Shown here piece after piece: positions 59,942 through 64,000 of a stretch of 64,000 nt of DNA. Both the position numbers and the translations under genes were made by a program. Every line of letters begins with the position of its first letter. The stretch's first letter is position 1. The notes under the pieces were generated by a model, which saw nothing but the letters and a program-made list of their open reading frames with translations, was not told the origin of the DNA and ran no database searches. The stretch lies in contig JAUPFP010000001.1 in the NCBI GenBank assembly GCA_036925085.1, positions 8,457,502 through 8,521,501 on the forward strand, read 5' to 3'. Source of the stretch: Brachycybe producta. Its lineage: Eukaryota; Arthropoda; Diplopoda; Playtdesmida; Andrognathidae.

Positions 59942-60345
59942 GTGTCAATGCAAGAGTATAACAACACCATTATCTACAAGGTTGGTGTGACACATGTGGA
60001 TGCAGATGATATATCGAGGCAACTAGTGGATGTGCCACAGAAGTGGGAGTTACAACCGACTCCTGAAGACCTGAGCGACGATGTCATTTTCAGGATCCGA
60101 CAATGGGATTGGGCTGCAGAGCAGCAGGAGGATCCTCATTTAATAAAAATCATCCGTGAGATTGAGAGCACCGCATAGTCTACTTTACGGAAGCGTTACG
60201 TGATGGTGGATGAAATCCTCTGTGCAATCATTCACCAGGAAGGGGAGCGAATCGCACTTCTACATGTTGTGCCAAGACAACTCACTTTAGCGATAAAGGA
60301 GATGCTGCATGACAGCCTGGAGACTGGGCATCTTGGACAAACAAA
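59942..60345 (+). pseudogene. RNase H end and integrase zinc domain fragment of a gypsy-type element
   Basis: Reads YKVGVTHVDADDISRQ, the conserved end of RNase H, then a linker similar in layout to element 1 (VIFRIRQWDWAAEQQEDP against VIYHIRSEVDWVKEQEAD). After a TAG at 60176-60178 it continues to the start of the integrase zinc domain (MLHDSLETGHLGQTKT). The two histidines of the HHCC motif are present, but the CxxC half and the core are missing. It may be the detached 3' portion of element 2. Confidence 0.75.
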
Positions 60346-60922
60346 AACTATAGAGTTTCCCGACGATTTTAATAGTTAAGAGTTCAAAACTTGCTTCTAT
60401 TGTCTGAATCATGTGATTGACCTATTGTTTCAAACTATAAAAGTGAACGCAAATTGTGACTTGGTCTTCTGTTTTGACATAGCGATTGAACTAAGAGGTT
60501 TAGATTGGTCACTCTAGCTATGGCCGGACACCCTCTCTTCTCGTCTTTAGTTTTTAGGGTTAATTCTCAGGATGATGGTCATACCAAACTCATTCTAGAA
60601 TTATTTTGTACGATTTTTACGAAAGTTTTATGTTAATAACTCAAATTTTACATTTCAATCTCTTGGTTTTAAGTCGTATTTCTCAACGAACGACATAAAT
60701 ATTACGACGACATTTGACGACAAAGGTTTAATCAATGGAGCCCATTGATTAATCCCATTGACCACAACGACTATGAGGTGTATGTTCGGCTGGACCCAGT
60801 ATACGGATCCCCCGATGGGAAAAGGTCATATCTAAGGGGTAATCGACGTGCGACTAAGCTGCTGCCTCACGCTTCGCGAATACCGTACATCATTAACACT
60901 ACCCTAAAGATATATTTTTGTA
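60346..60922 (+). other. Probable LTR/leader of gypsy-type element 3
   Basis: Precedes the gag at 60923. It has a TATA-like aactataaaagtgaac near 60425. The 60745-60993 frame has no recognisable motif. Boundaries and the primer-binding site could not be defined. Confidence 0.35.
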
Positions 60923-62221
60923 ATGGAAACCCCCACCCCCAAGGGTACGTTACAAAATGGTGGAGATGCGGGGTATACTGCCAACACCAATGATCCTATA
61001 CCGGATAACGCAACTAGACAAGGAGTAGCGAGTGAAACAAGACAACGGACAGCATCGGCAAAGGAGACGACAGCGGAACAAGAGCATCAAAAGGCGGAGA
61101 ATCAATTAATCGAACTTCTCGAAAAAGGCCTGACATCCAAAACCAGACGGCAATAGATAATGACACTGCTGAGAGTCCAAGCTTCTACAGAGACGAAAAA
61201 GAAAGGGCGACCCATGAGTGTAGAGAGGACACCGACCTTCATGACAACGCAAGATCTGCCGCCACCACAACCGAAACTTGAACCAAAAATGGAACTACAA
61301 GCACCAACTATTGCCAAATTGGAGAAGTGATATGGCGGATGTCACCCACTGTACGGAGTACGAAAGTTCAACGGAACCGGGTCCATCCACCAGTACTTAG
61401 AATTATTTGAAGACATAGCAGACGTAGAGGAATGGAACGACGCCCATAGACACCACTACATGAGGTCCCGTCTAGAGGGTGAGGCACACGAATTTTACGC
61501 AAAATGTTTTCGAGAAGAGCACGCACGAACCTGGATTGAACTTAAGGCCGAACTTATAAGGGCTTTTGGACACCCAAATGAACTTGGCATGCTGAAAGAA
61601 GATATGGACAGCATGAAGCAAAACAAAGAATCGACTGCTACCTTCATCAGAAAATTAACGCGGCTAATTCAAAAAGTCATTCCAATGATGCCTGAGTTCC
61701 TACAGATTTCGCATATATTGAAAGCATTAGATCCAACAATACGTGAAGCACTACAGGCCACACCACTACATACGCTACGAGAATTCACTTTGTACGCAAC
61801 GGAAGTAGAAGGCATCTTGACTGGCCCAGGACTCTACAGACGACGCACTTCTTCAAAGGACAAGGTGGATAAAAAGTCCAAAAAGTAGAGGAAAAATCGA
61901 GTGGTGAACAGACGAGCCTATGCCGTGACCGCTTCAGACAATCAAGCAAACTCTAATAAGCATTACCAGAGTAAAGGTCAGAGTCAGAGCAACGGAGGCA
62001 AAGGTCAGAATGGACTCCATTCTGGTAACAGCAACAGCTACCAGAAGAATCAAAAGAAAGATGATGCTAGACCACCATGGCATCTGACTAAACTTAAATG
62101 TTTCCAATGTAATAAAATAGAACATATAGCACATCAATGCCCATCGTCTGCATCTGGTACTGGAAATCAGTCCAGAGTAGAAAAAGTCAAAGATAAAAAT
62201 GGCAAAGATTTCTACGTTTAA
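60923..62221 (+). pseudogene. Gag of gypsy-type element 3
   Basis: The N-terminal frame (from ATG 60923) is Lys/Glu/Thr-rich. The central capsid-like part (61345-61888) reads YMRSRLEGEAHEFYAKC, then TWIELKAELIRAFGHP, the retrotransposon gag pattern, and continues through a leucine-rich helical region. After a TAG at 61886-61888 comes a basic Gln/Ser/Asn-rich segment and the zinc knuckle CFQCNKIEHIAHQC (62099-62140), which lacks the usual Gly before His. Stops at 61154, 61328 and 61886 interrupt the frame; no protease or reverse transcriptase follows. Confidence 0.75.
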
Positions 62222-62565
62222 GGGATGGAGGTCAACTAAAGTACTTACCAGTAAACTCCATCATACCAGATTTAAACTGATTGGGGTGATGAGCAAGTGG
62301 GGTAATCCGCCCGCCTTAACAACAACCTCTCAATAATGACCACGGAAATGAAATTGATAACGGAATCAATTGAGACTCGCATTGCAGAGGCCGCATTAAA
62401 CCCTGACACCTAGCCTTGGCACGACGGAGATGTATGCACCCTAGAAGAAATAGAAGCTGCAATCAAGGAGCAACTTGTTGCTCAAGTTGAAGTTAAACCA
62501 AGAGATGTATGAAAAATGCTAAAACTGGAAAAGTAGAACCAAAGAAGAGCGATTGGGGGTTAGAT
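62222..62565 (+). other. Decayed continuation of gypsy-type element 3
   Basis: Interrupted open stretches (EIEAAIKEQLVAQVEV near 62448-62495) with no recognisable domain, ending at the dispersed repeat at 62566. Confidence 0.35.
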
Positions 62566-62720
62566 TGGGAGAGTGCAACATATAGTTGACCTTGAGAAAA
62601 AAAAGCGGTTCATTTATTCACTTAAATTTATATAAATTCCGATGTACTTCAAGGTTTGAACAGCGTTAAACACACACACATACATACACAGACCTCACTT
62701 AATATATATATATATAATTT
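62566..62720. repeat. Dispersed repeat, inverted copy of 14100-14210
   Basis: gagtgcaacatatagttgac, then cggttcatttattcac and aatttatataaattccgatg, is the reverse complement of 14133-14206. It is followed by (CA)n and (TA)n runs, paralleling the (TG)n and (TA)n on the other side. Confidence 0.75.
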
Positions 62721-63259
62721 TGCCTGCTGAACATGCTGGTGTAATCAAATTGAAAATCTCAACATTGGTTTGAGAGATATCAATGTTTGCCAAAAAAATG
62801 CTAATTTATCATTGTTTTGCATTGAAGAAGCCATACTGGATTTCTGTTTGGAGAAGCCATACTAGGTAAGTACAAATCAAACTTCTTAAATTTCTCTTAT
62901 TTCTCTTACTGCCATTTTATTTTGAATCTAGTTTCTAATTCAGAGTTTTTAGAAACTAAATTTGTTAGAAAGTTATAATGGTTAATACTTGGTATGGGAA
63001 GCAAGATCAGGTTGGGAGACTAGTTGAAACTGTTAGGAGAGTTAAGATTGGGAAGTAGGTAGAGTCTGGGAAGGGTGTTGAAGATGAGTTGAGGGAGAAG
63101 GTGGTGCAGCTTGAGGTAGAGGTGGCTTGGCTGAGGGAGAGGCTGGCTGTGTTTTAGTCATAGCCAGGCCCTTCTCACACCCCTTAAGCATAATATTGGG
63201 GGTGTAGGTTAGGGAGTTGTTTTAGAAAAAGAGAGAAGAAAGGTTAAGCCAGCTCTAGC
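62721..63259. other. Leader region of the following retroelement ORF, or no gene
   Basis: From 62978 a frame beginning MVNTWYGKQDQVGRL, interrupted by stops, gives a heptad-rich ELREKVVQLEVEVAWLRERL (63090-63150), a likely coiled coil. It probably belongs to the same decayed element as 63260-64000. Nothing is seen before 62970. Confidence 0.4.
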
Positions 63260-64000
63260 TTCAGAATGTACTCCAGTAAAAAACAGGTTTATTTTTTTAG
63301 AGAATTATCAGTGGGATCTGTGGAGGTAGTAGAAAGTGTAAATGTAGAGCAGAGGTGCAAGGGGTCTGGGAAGTCTAAGAAAGCAAGTGTAGTTAATGTA
63401 AATGCAGCTCAGGAGGGTGTTAGCAAGGGTAAGAAGCATGGTGTTAGTTAGGGTAAGAAGAATGATGCTAGACAGGGTAAGAAGTATGTTAGTAAGGCTG
63501 AGGAAAGAAATGAGGGTGGGGTTATTTTCAAAGGGGTGCAGAGCAGATCAGTAACTTTTGTAGGTGATAGTAATGTCAAAAGGCTTGATAAGTGGGTGGT
63601 GGGTGAAGATAAGAGGAAAAGTGAGTGTAGCTTGTTTACCAGAGGTTCAGATTAAAGATGTTAAGGAACATATCAAGAGAATAGTATGTGGGGGAAAAAG
63701 CGGAGGAGGCCTTAGTTGTTCTGCAAGTGGGGGCTAATGATGTGTGTAGACAGTTTGGAGGGGAAGTTTTAGATGGGCTAGCTGACTTAGCAAAGCATAC
63801 TTTTTGTTGTAGGGCTGGAGTTACTGTTAAAGTTAGTGCTATTCCTGAGAGGTGGGATAGGGGGGATATAGTTACTCGTAAGGCACGTTATGTAAATGAT
63901 AATTAATTGAAGCATGTAGTAAAGTGGGGGCTCATGTAACAGACTGGAGGGCAGCTATGCTCAATTTTGGAAGTTCCTCGAGCATGGATGGGGTTCATTT
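63260..64000 (+). pseudogene. Retroelement ORF with SGNH-hydrolase-like signature, partial
   Basis: A Lys/Gly/Ser-rich segment is followed by VTFVGDSNVKRL (GDSN, 63563-63574), then after a frame change VVLQVGANDV (GAND, 63730-63741), and at the window edge SSSMDGVHF (DxxH-like, 63987-63998). The order GDS...GxND...DxxH is that of SGNH/GDSL hydrolases. Such domains are known in ORF1 of some CR1/L2-type non-LTR retrotransposons and in some other retroelement-linked ORFs. Several stops and at least two frameshifts make it a pseudogene as read. It continues beyond the window. Confidence 0.55.

Overview
The window is nuclear DNA from an animal, almost certainly an arthropod. It carries a complete group I chitin deacetylase (CBM14 + LDLa + CE4 layout) and GT-AG spliced genes with many short introns. 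The background is AT-rich and crowded with decayed transposable elements: gypsy-type LTR elements, P/THAP, hAT, non-LTR fragments and MITE-like palindromes. There is no prokaryotic organisation, rRNA, tRNA or CRISPR. I cannot name the species.

Layout. 1-6.6 kb is repeat territory: a duplicated dispersed repeat, an LTR-like piece, a non-LTR ORF1 remnant, and an AT-rich tandem tract framed by inverted arms. 6.6-10.5 kb is a P-type DNA transposon with a frameshifted THAP transposase. 12.3-15.3 kb (minus strand) is a four-exon gene for a small single-pass membrane protein that I do not recognise. 18.7-30.05 kb (minus strand) is a complete 24-exon NAA25 gene, the NatB N-terminal acetyltransferase auxiliary subunit; I could follow the frame through every splice junction to 960 codons. 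34.2-37.2 kb (plus strand) is a complete five-exon chitin deacetylase of 533 codons. 38.2-41.2 kb has a housekeeping-type promoter and a coding gene interrupted by a 2.1 kb inverted-repeat element. 41.6-64 kb is almost entirely retroelement wreckage: at least three gypsy-type elements, a P-like transposase fragment, and a retroelement ORF with an SGNH-hydrolase-like signature.

Most unusual feature. The gypsy-type element at 44.5-52.7 kb has lost its reverse transcriptase core but keeps a nearly complete integrase. A 3.5 kb G-rich minisatellite sits inside the integrase C-terminal domain and is in frame on both sides. The plus strand of the array contains essentially no T, so very long open frames on both strands are compositional artefacts. 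The array appears to have grown in place from a 14-bp segment of the integrase gene. A second gypsy-type element nearby carries its own 31-codon tandem repeat between protease and reverse transcriptase.

The host genes work independently: NatB co-translational acetylation (NAA25), cuticle and tracheal chitin modification (chitin deacetylase), and a probable tyrosine-signalling membrane protein. I see no multi-gene system or operon-like cluster. The novelty lies in the orphan membrane protein and in the repeat expansions inside retroelement coding regions.
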